A stretch of DNA of 64,000 bases from Epinephelus fuscoguttatus (lineage: Eukaryota; Chordata; Actinopteri; Perciformes; Serranidae), in NCBI RefSeq assembly GCF_011397635.1, contig NC_064755.1, forward strand, positions 16,847,282 through 16,911,281, read 5' to 3'. The notes beneath the pieces were generated by a model. The model worked only from the letters and a program-made list of their open reading frames with translations, had not been told where the DNA came from and did not search any database. Numbering within the stretch: the stretch's first letter is position 1; every line of letters begins with the position of its first letter. Shown here piece after piece: positions 11,727 through 23,944 of the stretch. The position numbers and the translations under genes were made by a program.

Positions 11727-12384
11727 TGTTCTAAAAAATGAACTGACCTAGGGCCCTTTTAGACGTTCTGATTGGTGTGTGAACAATTTTGTCTCCTAGT
11801 GTTTTCAATCAGGTAATTGTGTGCTAATTGGGTTCAGCCTTTGCTGACTGAGTGAACAATATCGAATGCTTGTGCTTTCTGAATGAACACAAGGTGCAGG
11901 CAATGATAATTAAGGGGATTTGTGTGTACAGTTTTGCACTAGAAGTTAAACTAATTTGAATCATGTGTGTAAACAGCTCAATACAGTTACAGTTTTTACC
12001 CATTGCTTGAACACTATAGACACATGCTTAAACCAAAGTAACATAACTTGAAGTTGTTGTTACTATACCTTAAACAAAGTGTAACCATACCTTAAACAAA
12101 AGCGCTGCTTTGCACTTTAGTTGCAATTCTGTAACACACTTGCTCCTTTCTGCTACACACTTGCTCCTGTACACTACACACTATTTCATACATAAGACAC
12201 TTAGTTCAAAAATGAAATCTCAGGGTACCATTGGGAAAACACATCTATTCAAAATACAATACACATTGGTTAACTGAAAATACTTAGACACACACCTGAA
12301 AATACTTACTTACAAAACTGAACACCAATCAGCCAGCTACAAAAAGGCCTCAGTTACCTAAGCCATTTTGAGAACTTTGCAAGC

Positions 12385-12600
12385 ATGGAGGCAGGGAGAG
12401 CTAGAGGCAGAGGAAGAAGAAGACAGAGAGAGAGAGAGGAGGACGTGGTCGAAGAGGCCATGCAGGGACCATTATTTCGGATGACATAAGAGCAACTTTG
12501 GTGGACCATGTCATAAACCATGGCCTGACCATGAGGGAAGAGAGTCCACCCTAATCTAAGTCGTTTCATCCATAATAAGGACATTCCGACTGGAAAACAG
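12385..12600 (+). pseudogene. Transposase exon 1 of element 2 (HTH region)
   Basis: ATG 12385 opens MEAGRARGRGRRRQRERE, an Arg-rich start like that of element 1. After a frameshift near 12470, the other frame gives DDIRATLVDHVINHGLTMRE. A second shift near 12540 is needed to read VHPNLSRF. The exon ends at 12600 before GTATGTC, a plausible splice donor. The DNA-binding role is inferred from homology to element 1. Confidence 0.6.
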
Positions 12601-12860
12601 GTATGTCTTCAGCTCTCTACTCTACTCGGACTGTATCTAGAGTATTTACAGTACTGTATCGTATCACGTTACCGTATCACATGTACTGTATTGCGGGGTG
12701 GCTAATGCTCCTTTTCGAACAAAAGTGGTAGTTTTGTGAAACATACCGTGATAACGTGTTGAGATGTTTCAGTACTGTGTATGGTAAATAAAGTACAGTT
12801 ATATACAGTACTTTAAAAAAGAAGCAAACAATAAGAATTTGTGGTTCCATTTTTCTACAG

Positions 12861-13136
12861 AATGGCTAGAAGACCTACTGGGGGTGGACGCCAACACCTG
12901 TTCACCCAACAGCAGGAACTTGCCATAGTGAACCTAGTCAGAGCAAACAATGCAATCTGTCTCCACCAGCTACAGCAACAAATACTTGCAGATAGGCAAG
13001 TATTCAACAAATAAATCAAGTAAGCATTACCACTATCAGACGCATCTTGGTAAAGCACAACATGACCATGAAGCAATTCATCCCATTTGAGAGGAACGGT
13101 GTCAGGGTCAAGGAACTTCGACATGAATATGTACAG
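12861..13136 (+). pseudogene. Transposase exon 2 of element 2
   Basis: A pyrimidine tract with TTTTCTACAG precedes 12861 (acceptor), and GTAAGT follows 13136 (donor). The exon reads ARRPTGGGRQHLFTQQQELAIVNLVRANNAI, then ITTIRRILVKHNMTMKQ and FERNGVRVKELRHEYVQ, the second helix-turn-helix and linker of IS630/Tc1-like transposases. Stops near 13012-13020 (in NK*IK*VS) show decay. Confidence 0.65.
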
Positions 13137-13342
13137 GTAAGTGTTACAGTCCTTTACATTTACAATACAGAATGGGTGCAGTCCAGTAACAGCTGAATAT
13201 GTACCACTGGATCAGTACCACATAGATACATTCAGAAAGCTACACAGGTACCTGTGTGGTGGGGTGGGGCGGTTCTGTATGTGTAGTAGTGTAGTTGTGT
13301 GCTTTGAGTAAAGCCATCCACAATATGTATTTTTTGTTACAG

Positions 13343-14428
13343 ATAATGTAGTGTAATTTTATCCGGCTTATATTCTATCCGGACTAAAACAATCAATTGT
13401 ATAATCATGTTTGTGTGCAGACTGTTATAAAAAGTAGATACTGCACTTAAGGGTAATAGATAGAGACAGACGAGAACTCTCAGTGACATCTCAGCTGTGA
13501 ACTAGCAATGGACCTCCTCAGAACTATTGTGAATGCATAGCAGACTTCCTCATATGCTGTTGTGAACTTACAGTGAACTTTTAGACACTCCATATATTGT
13601 GTTAGAATACAATGCACTCTCATGATGTTTAGAACTTAGAATAGCTCGTATGTAAGCTTGAGCACAATACTATGTACTGTATGATGAAGGGAGCACACCC
13701 ACTTGATTTATTGCCTGCTGCACCAAAAGGGTTCATGTGACATGGGAAGGAGCACACACACACACTCAAATGATTGTGTTACCCAGTATATGTGTAATAA
13801 ATCACCTTGTACGGAAGCACGAGGGACTGTAGCATGAGAGTCCCTCAGGTTCACACGTTTTTTAAAAAATAAAGTGAGAGCAGCTCCGGAGATACTGGTG
13901 GCAGATTACAGTTGAGCCGGAACAAAGAGAGGAAACCTGCCACCAGTAGATATGGTTTGAAAGGGGAAGGACAATAGAAATAGGCGGAGATCTCTTCGAC
14001 CTCCACCAGCATATAAGCCAGAATAGTGAAAGCAATTTTTCAGTCATCCTCCGGAGCCTGACTCATGAGTTTGTCTGTGTTGTTGCCTGTGAACACAATA
14101 AACTCGATTGCACCAGATCCTGCCTATCTCCAGTGATTTCTTATATACCTGCCAGCCGAACCTGAGACACAGAGTAGACAACAGAAGACATTTGGGAAGA
14201 AATAAGAAGGACAAGGTCGGGAGCCATCTGGCCCAACTACAGGCACCGATTTTTGTCACTTCAATAATCTTGGACATGGATAGAGCTGCCCAGCCTCATG
14301 AATGTATTTACATTGACGAGGCTGGATTCAGCCTTAGCAAAAACAGACAACGGGGACATAATATAATTGGCCAAAGAATAAAAACAGTGAAAACAAAAGA
14401 CTGCAGTGTTTTATATAAAGTAGACTAG
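13343..14428 (+). pseudogene. Transposase exon 3 of element 2, split by LTR
   Basis: The acceptor TTTTTGTTACAG ends at 13342. The exon's first four bases (ATAA, 13343-13346) are exactly the target duplicated by the LTR insertion, and the exon resumes at 14264. It then reads ECIYIDEAGFSLSKNRQRG, the second catalytic Asp block (YIDEAGF) of the DDE domain, and stops at 14428. The rest of the catalytic domain, including the Glu, is absent. Confidence 0.7.
13347..14263 (+). mobile_element. Solo LTR, family A copy 2
   Basis: The LTR starts TGTAGTGTAATTTTATCCGG, ends CACTTCA, and has the exact target duplication ATAA (13343-13346 and 14264-14267). It is 917 bp and close in sequence and length to copy 5 (30341-31258). 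It landed four bases inside exon 3 of a transposase. The AATAAA is at about 14097 in the conserved block shared with the other LTRs. Confidence 0.9.
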
Positions 14429-14826
14429 TGTGTTGCTGCTGATCTGAAAGTGTATTTATATGATGCAAGTGGGTATCATTTTGTCATCAGAGTGACATTT
14501 TGACAAAGGATTGTTAGGTTTTGATAGCAGAGTTTCAATTTGACACAGATGTGAATGGTTTATTTCCCAGTGTTGTGTCTTATTTGCTTGTGTGTAGAGT
14601 TTTGACACAATGAGCCAAGTTTTGCAAAACGTGTTCAGCAACAGGCAAAAACTGTAACAGTTTAGGGAAATGGGTGTGTCTTTTGGGAGATGGCATTATA
14701 CATTAGAATATTTAGTTCATAAGTCTGGCAATAGTGTGTAAGCAATTGAGAAAAACTGTAAGTCAATTTCCCCTTAACTTTCTCCTTAAGTGCCGAATTG
14801 GAAGAAAAACGTACAAATGGTAACCT

Positions 14827-15267
14827 GTGCTTTCTTACTTTCATCTTTCATCCGAACATCACTGGATGCAGACTGCTCGTGGCCAACCTACATCATGCTC
14901 TTGGAAGGCCATACCAAAACAAGACGTGGCACAGAGACAGACAGCCTGCATCTCTCCCCCTTCACCTGACCCTTTGCTCCACATCACCCAAGGCATTCAG
15001 AGGATGTCTCTGTCCCAGTCAGGGATCCAACAACCCCCCTCCTCCCCCCCAGCACCGGTGCAACCACTAAGGAGCCAACGTCGACCCTCCCCACCACCAC
15101 CACAATCACCACGGAGCCAGCGTCAATCCTCCCCCCCTCCACCACGCTCACCAATCAAGGAGTTAGTTAATGCTGCCACAGTAAAACTAAAACTAAAGCT
15201 CAGTCAAACTAATGAACTCTTAAATAGTAGCCCTAGACATCATCACTCAGGTGCCTGTCAGAGATGA
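14827..15267 (+). pseudogene. ORF1-like proline-rich segment of L2-like LINE
   Basis: The segment has repeated SQRRPSPPPP / SQRQSSPPPP units (about residues 80-110) and a basic C-terminal part (VKLKLKLSQTN). No known fold is visible. By position it is the end of ORF1 or the ORF2 N-terminal extension. The start codon is not established. Confidence 0.4.
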
Positions 15268-15390
15268 GTCAGACCCCATGCCGCTTCCTTAGACATACCG
15301 GCAATCTTAAATAGCCGGTGGCATGGTCAAACACATCTTGAAATTGAAAAGCATCAGCCAGAGTCATCTCCAAGGTCTGTCATTCCTGTT

Positions 15391-16176
15391 TTGACTAGCA
15401 TCAGGAAAAACAATGTGTACTCGAAGCGCACAGCTACTCTATCTAATCTGACTCCAGCTATGCGTCAACCACAGACTGTGTCGGACAATGTTAGTACATT
15501 AAACTTAGCTTTATTAAATATCAGATCTCTGGCTGGCAAGTCACTATTAATTAATGATTTTATTATCAAGAGAAACCTTGATTTTATGTTTTTAACTGAA
15601 ACTTGGTTAAATGAAAACAACAATGCAGCAGTACTTATTGAATCAGCCCCCCCAAACTTCCATTTTATCAACTCAGTTAGAGAACTTAGGAAAGGAGGTG
15701 GAGTAGCCACTTTATTTAAGGATGTTTATCAGTGCAAACAGTTGTCATGTGGGAAGTTTGAGACTTTTGAAAATGTTGCACTGCAGTTGAGATCCTCCTG
15801 TCAAGCAGTATTAGTAACCATTTACAGGCCTCCAAAATATAGTGCACACTTTGTTGATGACTTTTCTAAACTATTTTCTGTTGTCTGTATTGATTCTGAC
15901 TGTGTTGTTATAGTGGGTGATTTTAATATCCATATTGACAATCCCAAAGATGGCAGTGCGAAAGAACTTTTCTACATCCTGGACAACTTTGAACTTTCCC
16001 AGCATGTAATAGAGCCAACGCACAATAAGGGACATATTTTAGATCTAATTATCTCCAAAGGGTTCAACATTTCTGAGGTTGTGGTGACTGATGTTGCCTT
16101 GTTGATCATTACTGTGTTTTCTTTAGAATGGCCATCTCTGAAAGTCTCTAAATCTCTAAAAGTACAACAGGGGTAA
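15391..16176 (+). pseudogene. APE-type endonuclease domain of L2-like LINE
   Basis: Diagnostic blocks occur in order: LLNIRSL, TETWL (catalytic Glu), YRPP, VGDFNIH (Asp/Asn pair) and GHILDLIIS. The expected Ser-Asp-His block falls at about 16100, where one base is missing: VALLIIT replaces the block, and a neighbouring frame shows DHYCVF. In active relatives this enzyme nicks genomic DNA to prime reverse transcription. Confidence 0.8.
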
Positions 16177-16179
16177 TCA

Positions 16180-16904
16180 GAAAACACTATATCAACAAAA
16201 ACACCTGTACACTATTCACCCAGGATTTTATACCCACACCAGCTCTGCCCTCAGTCTCTGTCAATGATCTGGTTCATAGTTTCAGCTCTAAAGCTATGAA
16301 TATTATGGACAATATTGCCCCCATGAAGGTCAAAGTTGTCTCTGGTAAGAAAAAACCACCATGGAGGAACACCACACAGGTAAAAGCTCAAAAAAGAGAC
16401 TGCAGAAAAGCAGAACGCAGGTGGCGAAAAACCAAACTCCAGGTTCATTATGACATCTATAAGGAAAGTCTGCACATCTATAGCTTGGAGCTAAAAAGGC
16501 CGCGGCAGTCCTTTTTCTCTGAGATTATCAACAAAAATAACAACAATGCACGGACTTTATTTACTGTTGTTGACAGACTGACAAACCCATCAGCGTCAGT
16601 CCCTCCTGAACTGCTATCCACCAAGGCATGCAATGACTTTGCTTCTTTTTTCACAGACAAGATTTCAAAGATAAGACAGACAGTCTGTAACTCCAACACA
16701 GTGGCTATTTCACCTGTGCCTCATAAGACTACTCCAGTTAATTTGGCACTTTTTCACCCATTAATTTATGCTACTTTGACAGACATAGTTAGAAACCTTA
16801 GGTCCACTACCTGCTGCCTTGACACTCTGCCTGCAAGCTTTTTTAAAGATGTTTTTAACTGCATAGCATCAGATATACTACAGATAGTCAACTGTTCTCT
16901 TTAG
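16180..16904 (+). pseudogene. Linker and RT N-terminal region of L2-like LINE
   Basis: Open from before 16296 (NIMDNIAPMKVKVVSGKKKPPW) to 16904. This contains the usual linker block KKPPWRN..V...KRDCRKAERRW and the segment ASVPPELLS..CNDFASFFTDKI. The frame ends one base out of register with the next piece (between 16900 and 16921), a single-base deletion. Confidence 0.75.
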
Positions 16905-16920
16905 TCAGGCCTTTTTTCCA

Positions 16921-18298
16921 ATGGCCCTGAAAACTGCAGTCATTAAACCTCTCTTAAAAAAGCCTAATCTGGATGCCTCAGTAATAAATAACTACAGGCC
17001 CATATCAAACCTACCATTTTTAGGAAAGATCATTGAAAAGGTTGTTTTTCAGCAACTTAACACCTTCTTGAAGCAAAACAATATCTTTGATGCCTTTCAG
17101 TCTGGATTTCGAGCACATCACAGCACTGAGACTGCACTTGTAAGAGTTTTAAATGACATTCATCTGAGCAGTGATGCATCAAAGATTTCGGTTCTGGTAT
17201 TACTGGACCTCAGTGCTGCATTTGACACAGTTGACCATAGCATACTGCTCGACAGACTAGAAAAGTTTGTGGGACTTTCTGGCACTGTGCTAAATTGGTT
17301 TAAATCTTATTTACAAAACAGGGATTTCTTTGTGTCACTTGGCAATTATGAATCTGTGCGAACAAAGATTACATGTGGAGTTCCTCAAGGGTCCATTCTT
17401 AGGCCTCTTCTGTTCAACATCTATATGCTCCCTCTTGCTCAGATTATGGAATATCATATCTCCTACCATACTTATGCAGATGACACACAACTTTACATAA
17501 CAGTGTCACCAGATGACTACAGTCCCCTATATCTACTAAATAAGTGCATTGACGAAATCAATACGTGGATGTGCCAGAATTTTCTACAACTAAACACAGA
17601 AAAAACTGAGATAGTTGTTTTTGGCCCCAAAGAACAAAGATCAATAGTCAGTGCTCACCTTGACGCTATGACACTAAAACCTACAAATCAAGCCAAAAAT
17701 CTTGGTGTAGTTCTGGACTCAGACCTAAATTTCAAAAGTCACATTAAGACAATTACTAAATCAGCCTACTACCACCTTAAAAACATAGCAAGAATAAAAG
17801 AATTTCTGTCTAAACAAGATACAGAAAAACTTGTTCATGCCTTCATTTTCAGCAGGCTGGACTATTGTAACGGTGTCTTCACAGGCCTGAGTAAAAAATC
17901 AATCAGACAACTGCAGCTCATCCAGAATGCTGCCACCAGAGTCCTCACCAACACCAAGAGAGTGGAGCACATCACACCAGTGCTTAAATCACTGCACTGG
18001 CTTCCTGTGTGTCAAAGGATAGATTTTAAAATCTTGTTACTTGTCTATAAAGCACTAAATGGTCTCGGGCCTAAATACATCTCTGATTGTTCGTTATGAA
18101 GCATGCAGACCCCTCAGATCATCTGGAACAGGTTTACTCAGTGTTCCCAGGATCAAAACCAAACAAGGTGAAGCAGCCTTTAGTTTCTATGCTCCCCGCC
18201 TGTGGAACAAACTTCCAGAATATCTGAGGTCGGCTGAAACTGTCAACTCATTTAAATCAGGGCTTAAAACATTACTATTTACTGCAGCTTACCAGTGA
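16921..18298 (+). pseudogene. RT and C-terminal domain of L2-like LINE
   Basis: RT blocks in order: IKPLLKKPNLD, NYRPISNLPFLGK, FQSGFR..HSTETAL, LLDLSAAFDTVDH (catalytic Asp), CGVPQGSILRPLLF and TYADDTQLY (catalytic pair). The region then continues through the thumb (AKNLGVVLDSDL) and RLDYCN...LIQNAATRVL. A single-base shift near 18095 moves the last 70 residues (RPLRSSGTGLL...FYAPRLWNKLP) to the frame ending at 18298. A C-terminal YAPRLWNxLP block is standard for CR1/L2-group elements. Confidence 0.85.
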
Positions 18299-18620
18299 AC
18301 TAGACATGTAACTTATTGTTAGGATAATCTGTAGCTGTTGTTTTTATATTTGTCTGCTGTTGCTTTTGCTTTATGTTTGCTTTTTAAATGCATTTTCTGC
18401 ACTGTTTTTCTTGCTTTTAGATTTTGTTTTTAATGATCTATTGTTCCTTTAATGTTTTATCTTAACGTATTTCTCTTGTAAAGCACATTGAATTGCCTTG
18501 TGTATGAATGGTGCTATATAAATAAAATTGCCTTGCCTTGCCTTGTTTGTGGTATGTGCTTAAAGGTCACTCCATATGGTCACCCCATATGGTCTACATC
18601 AGGTAAGGTGATTGGAGTGA

Positions 18621-18854
<234 letters not shown>

Positions 18855-19049
18855 TGTGGAGGTCAGGAGGTCATTTGACTACTTTAGGTTCCAGCTTTGG
18901 GTTGTTCGGTGAGAATCGCTTGTACTTTTCACACTTTGTACTTTTCATTAGAACTCATTTTTTCACCCTCTGTAACTAATATAATTAACGTGTTGAAACT
19001 TTTTCATGTAAAAAATAAAAAGAGTTTAAATAAACTGAATATTTAATTG

Positions 19050-19050
<1 letters not shown>

Positions 19051-19111
<61 letters not shown>

Positions 19112-19113
19112 GT
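19051..19113. repeat. (TG)n microsatellite
   Basis: About 30 TG units with one GC interruption, followed by unique sequence. The stretch 19114-19806 shows no gene. Confidence 0.9.
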
Positions 19114-20239
19114 TTGAGACCAAGGGAAAGAGAAAAAAGAAGGTGGTGAGGACGTGTACTGAGACTTTGATGATGATGTTTCAAATTTAACCTCCTTTCT
19201 ACATCACCATATTGTGATACTGTGAATTATGAACATCACCAATATATAAACATCATTATTGTGCCTTTTTTTAACCTCTCCTTTTCCCCCTCCCAACATC
19301 CTGAGTTCCACCATCTAAACAAACGGCGATCACCCTGGTGTTCACCCCGGAGGAAGGAGTGATGTGGATACCTGAATATCCGAGTTATTTTTTTAACCTC
19401 CCTGTTTGGGTTAGGTTACTTTATTCATACCCATAGGTAGACTTGTTTTGCAGTGAGTTGACATCCATTTCATCCATATTTACAGTACAACATTAAACAT
19501 AACAACCAAAAGAGTAAAAAATGATAAAGATAAAGGATAAAAGGATAAAAGTGCTCCATAGCTCAAGGCTAAGAACAGATGTTGATGGATCTCAACAGAC
19601 ACACAGCTTCTTAGGTGACAGAAGGTTCCAAAAAGGGAGGGGTAAGTGGGTCAATGGCGGGAGAAACCCCCCACCCTATGATGGGCTTAAAAGGTCAACA
19701 TCCATCATCATTAAATTTGAAGAGATCAGAAGCGGTCTCATTGTTTTGCCATTTTTTTGGGCATTTTCAGCTGCTGTTCTTCGTTGAGTTAGCCGCTGAC
19801 TGCTAACAGCGGTGGAAAGTAACTAATTACATTTACTCATGTTACTGTAATAGAGTAGTTTTTTTGTGTAATTTGTAATTTTTTCAGTAGTTTTTGAAAT
19901 CTGTAATTTTACTTTTACTGAAGTAAATTTTGACTGAAGTTTGTACTTCGCTACACTGAAGATCACATCCGTTACTGAATAAAAAAAAAAAAAGTTTTAG
20001 GCTAAATGGAAACCAAAAGAGTGAATCTCGGAAATCTTGCGTGGAAATGACCCAGAACAAGCGGCTGGTGCCGGCGAGTTACTGGAGAGAGACAGATGGA
20101 GGAGGGTGGGAGTTTTTCGGCAGAAGCACAAGCAAACGCCGCAGTTGAAATGAATGAAGAAACGAACGGAACGAAAGAAAACCCCATGTGCACAGTGCCA
20201 TTTTTAATTGTCGGTCAGAAAAATGCGGCCCAAACCGTG

Positions 20240-20242
<3 letters not shown>

Positions 20243-20300
<58 letters not shown>
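20243..20300. repeat. (GT)n then GCGCGC microsatellite
   Basis: GT repeat ending in an alternating GC run, inside the non-autonomous element 19807-21111. Confidence 0.9.
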
Positions 20301-20484
20301 TATAAAGTGAAACGTTTCACCGTAAAACACAATAAACAGTATATTGTTATGTTATTATATGAAGCGTCCGTCGCGCTTTTTTGACCATACACCTGTTTGC
20401 ATCCCTGAGAATAATGCCCAACAAAATTGCTCAAAAAGTTGCTCTGCGTATCATCAGTCTAACAGTTGTGTGTCAAAATGAATG

Positions 20485-20831
20485 AGGGCTGCGCAATATT
20501 AGACAAAATTGACAATGCAACGACTTTGTAAACTGCGATATGTATTGCAATATACAGCGTATTCCAATAACTTGAATAGCTCTAGTTGGAAAGAGGTCAT
20601 CATTTGGGCTTTGGAAAGGCTGTATTTGCATGAAATATACATTTTACAATCAAACTGTCATGGAAATTGAGAACTTCACAACCTAAAGTATTAACCAGCA
20701 AAATAAGTATGGCATATTGCCTTTGACTAATATTATACTGATATGATGAACTTATACTGCGAGTCTCACAATGTGACTATTGCACAAGAACACATTGCGA
20801 TGGTGATGCTCTCATGATATTGTGCAGCTCT
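20485..20831. mobile_element. Small MITE with AGGGCTGCGCAATAT ends
   Basis: AGGGCTGCGCAATATTAG at the left is answered by GATATTGTGCAGCTCT at the right, an imperfect inverted pair about 350 bp apart. The interior is AT-rich with GCAATAT/ATATTGC motifs. The flanks AAATGAAT and AAATTGAA may be a decayed 8-bp target duplication (hAT-like), but this is weak. Confidence 0.55.
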
Positions 20832-21111
20832 AAATTGAATTGAATTCAAAGGTTCATCATAGAAAAATAACCAGTTTTTGGATTGGATTTATGACCCCTG
20901 GACCATTTTTGCACTGCACAGGAGTGACCCCCATCAAGCTGTTGGAAGTAACTTAGTGACTTCTACTTCAAGTACATTTTAAACAAACTGCTTTTTACTT
21001 TTACTTGAGTAGATTTTTAGATGGGTAGCTTTACTTGTACTTAAGTAGAATTTCATCAAAGTAAAGGTACTTTTACTTGAGTAGAATTTTTCAGTACTTT
21101 TTCCACCTCTG

Positions 21112-23075
21112 TCAAAATGTCCACCCATGGTCCTGTCCTGCTTGCTGTCCTGGTTATACAGACACCATTTTGGCACTGTATTGATCTCCAATGGCGAATT
21201 AAATTAAAAATTGAATTAAAAAATTCAACCCCTGACCCTGACCCCAGTATGGGGTCTGTAAGACTCCAGTTCAGCAGACTGGGGGCCTTTATAGGCAGTC
21301 ATGAAAATTTATCTCCTTTACCCCAGAAGAGGGAACAATACTAGAAAATACCAAAAAGTCACAACTTAAGGAGGTGTATCATTACCAGTATCTTACCTTG
21401 TGTTTATTTTTATGATTTTTTAAGTTCATGATTTTGTAAGGATGACAAGCTTAAGTACTGATATATTGTTATACTTGGTTGAGCATTACAAGGGTGCTTA
21501 TATTGCACATAGTCACTCTGTGTTATCCTGCAGTGTAGTGGAGGAGGAGGAGGAGGAGGAGGAGGAGGAGGAGGAGGAGGAGGTCAGGTTACAGTCACAG
21601 GCCTATAAGAGGAAACATCTGGAGAGGAATGTAAACAAAGAAGGTTAAAAAGGAAGATGTTGCTTTTGAGTGTTTGTATTTTCACTTTACACAGTTTCTC
21701 TATATCATAATGCAATTACTGATTGATGCATTATATTGCTATGTTTTATTTTAACGATTATTAAGGGGTTTTAAGTTTGGTCCATATGTGTGTATGTGCT
21801 GTTCTCGGGGTTTTCCCAGAAGTGCAAGTGGCAGTACACATACAGAAGACATGTGAGTCAAACTTACCCACGTGGGGTTGTCGGACAGCCAATTATGTTT
21901 GGGATTTGTTGAAAAACTGTCTGTCATGTCATCAAGAACTGGACTAGAAAGAATATAAGAAGGGCTGGTTTTAAGTTATCGGGGCCTTCTTTTTCCAGGC
22001 CTGCGGATGCTCATGTCGTTCTGGACAATATTTTTCTGCTTCAAGAGACTTAATCTCTGGCAGAAAACTTAGCAGCAGATAGAATCTTTAGACTTCTTTT
22101 GTGAAACCTATAGCCAGTGAAAGTTTGCTCTGAGTGGTTCCTGTGTAGAAACCGAAGCAGTAGATGTCAACAGGCGTTAGACTGATCTCTTTTGGAAAAT
22201 AAATAGATCTAAATTTAGGTGATATATTATTGAAGAATCGAAATTTAAAATCAGATTGGCCTGATTTAAAGGTATATAAACTCCATCCATACCAGTTCAA
22301 CTATTTTGATCTTTTACCTTAATTTTTTATCATTTTTGATTTTTTGACATTTTATCTGATTTAAGTTGATTTTTACCTTTTCATACATTTTTTGTATCTG
22401 AAATAAATACTAGATAATAAAAAACATGTAACAACTTGAGACATTTTTTCCTGACTTTTTATTTCTCATGAGGAGGCCACAAACGCTGAGAGAAAAGATT
22501 TTTCTTCAAGGGTTCGCCGCTGAGCCCCCGAGAGGTAAACTCAGCACATCTCATCTTTTATGCTGCTGCTGCTGCTGCCTTGCTTGTGCCAACCGGGCAG
22601 ATGTTGTACTGACCGTTTGTCGGGAAAAGCTCCACAGACGGTCATTCTTCTGTTCTGCCTTTGCGGAACCTCACCAACAAAGGTTTTCTCATCCAATAGG
22701 GTGTCAGACAAGCAAGGACGTCAGCTGAGTAAGCAGTCCTTCAGTGTGGTCCGAGACACATGGACATGAAGAATGTGGCCACATGGGACCCAGACCACCT
22801 CAGAATGTGGTCTGAGCTATTGGATTGTGGTGGAGTTTTTCTGCAGAGAAACTGGAGTCTTAGTCTCAGCCCAGTTCAGACCATTGATTCACTACAAGAC
22901 AAAACCATTTGAGAATGTTGCAGAGAAAAGTTGCAGCGATGTGAACTAACCAGTCTGAGCTCGATTCAACCAGCTAAAGGTGTCACCTGCAACTCAGCTG
23001 GTCAAATTGCCAGTAGCTGGTTTTAGAACATAAAGCACATTACCTGTTTCTACAGCCAATCGACCTGATCCTGGG
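21112..23075. other. No gene; GGA repeat at 21539-21583
   Basis: A (GGA)14 tract at 21539-21583 is the only structured feature. GC-richer sequence around 22480-22990 has scattered CTG repeats (22561-22578) and a local duplication of GTGGTC(C/T)GAG phrases near 22746 and 22808. No coding evidence was found. Confidence 0.5.
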
Positions 23076-23413
23076 GGCGGCAGTAGCTCAGTCCATAGGG
23101 ACTTCAGTTGGGAACCGGAGGGTCGCTTGTTCGAGTCCCCGTCCGGACCAAAATATGGAGCGCGGACTGGTGGCTGGAGAGGTGCCAGTTCACCTCCTGG
23201 GCACTGCCGAGGTGCCCTTGATCAAGGCACCGAACCCCCCAACTGCTCGGGGCGCCTCACCAAGGGCAGCCCCCTCACTCTGATATCTCTCCACTTTGTG
23301 CATGTATAGGTCCTGTTTGTGCATGTGTGTGTCTTTCAGACCTGTGTGTAATTGACAAGCAAGAGTGAAAACATTGAATTTCCCCTCAGGGGATTAATAA
23401 AGTAAATACACTT
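23076..23413 (+). mobile_element. tRNA-derived SINE 1
   Basis: The head has a pol III box A-like TAGCTCAGTCCATAGGG at 23086-23102 and a box B-like GTTCGAGTCCC at 23129-23139, with tRNA-like spacing. The body is GC-rich (CACCTCCTGGGCACTGCCGA, then GGTGCCCTTGATCAAGGCA). The tail GAATTTCCCCTCAGGGGATTAATAAAGTA resembles a LINE-derived 3' end (its CCCTCAGGG also occurs in the Rex1 end at 53680-53690). No target duplication was identified. Confidence 0.75.
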
Positions 23414-23944
23414 AAACTTAAACGTAGTGAAGTCCACCGGTCAAAGTAAAATGACTGCAGATGACCTCTGTTTCCGTCCTCACAGTGTGCCAGTGTTGGA
23501 TGGTGGGTCACTGCCGCTGCTCGCTGTGCTTATGCCCCCTCACAGACACACATTCTCACTGACTGATTAATTGGTGCTGGTTATTTATATTATTATGGTG
23601 TAATGAATACAGTCCATCTGATGCTGGTTTTGTTTGTTTTTTGCCTTTTCATTACAACTACAATTGCAACTGTGGCTGCTATCCCATTATCACTATTCTC
23701 ATTTATATTTTAAGAAGCTACAAATTAAATTCAGCCACAAAATAAGCCTGAAAAGCTGCAATCAGAGAGTACAGAGAGTTGTTGCATAGAGATGATACAC
23801 TGTCTCATCTAGTTGCATTGGTGTGAACTGGCAGGTTATAAGAATGTCACAGAACAGTACATTGCAAGTAGCTGCCTGTTTAAACACGTCTTCTTGCCTG
23901 AGCTAGGTTTTCTACGCTGCTGCAGGCATTGAATTGACGCCATA
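23414..23944. other. No gene seen
   Basis: Unique-looking AT-rich sequence between the SINE and the next LTR. No coding or repeat pattern was recognised. Confidence 0.5.

Larger units (their letters stand above)
11988..14656 (+). mobile_element. Tc1/IS630-type element 2, nested in element 1
   Basis: TA dinucleotides at 11988-11989 and 14655-14656 flank inverted ends: CAGTTTTTACCCATTGCTTGAACA on the left and TGTTCAGCAACAGGCAAAAACTG on the right. The body carries a three-exon transposase gene on the plus strand, broken by frameshifts, a C-terminal loss and a solo LTR. Removing it rejoins element 1 cleanly at a TA. Confidence 0.75.
10791..14760 (-). mobile_element. Tc1/IS630-type element 1 (outer), interrupted
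   Basis: TA dinucleotides (10791-10792 and 14759-14760) flank inverted ends: CAGTTTTTCTCGATTGCTTA on the left and its near-perfect complement TAAGCAATTGAGAAAAACTG on the right. TA duplication and the CAGTTTTT terminus fit the IS630/Tc1/mariner superfamily. Its transposase N-terminus is on the minus strand at 11487-11726. A second, related element occupies 11988-14656. Only about 100 bp of element 1 (14657-14758) remain to the right of it. Confidence 0.75.
14770..18545 (+). mobile_element. L2-like LINE, near full length, inactivated
   Basis: The order is a Pro/Ser-rich ORF1-like segment, an APE endonuclease, an RT with a YADDT box, a C-terminal domain, then a 3' UTR. The 3' UTR ends with CTATATAAATAAAATTGCC and (TTGCC)3 at about 18527-18545, a simple-repeat tail typical of fish L2/CR1-group LINEs. 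Single-base frameshifts near 16102, 16905 and 18095 and an in-frame stop near 16149 inactivate it. The 5' end is uncertain and abuts the right end of Tc1/IS630-type element 1. Confidence 0.8.
19807..21111. mobile_element. Non-autonomous DNA transposon with GGTGGAAA ends
   Basis: The left end CAGCGGTGGAAAGTAACT and the right end (complement CAGAGGTGGAAAAAGTACT) are inverted. Both flanks are rich in ACTTTTACTT(G)AGTA motifs, a composition common in teleost non-autonomous DNA elements. No clean target duplication was seen. The body has no transposase. It holds a GT tract and a second small element. Confidence 0.6.

Noticed and set aside
23076..23150. Functional tRNA gene
   Set aside because: Box A and B are present, but the cloverleaf does not close and a SINE body follows, so it is a SINE head.
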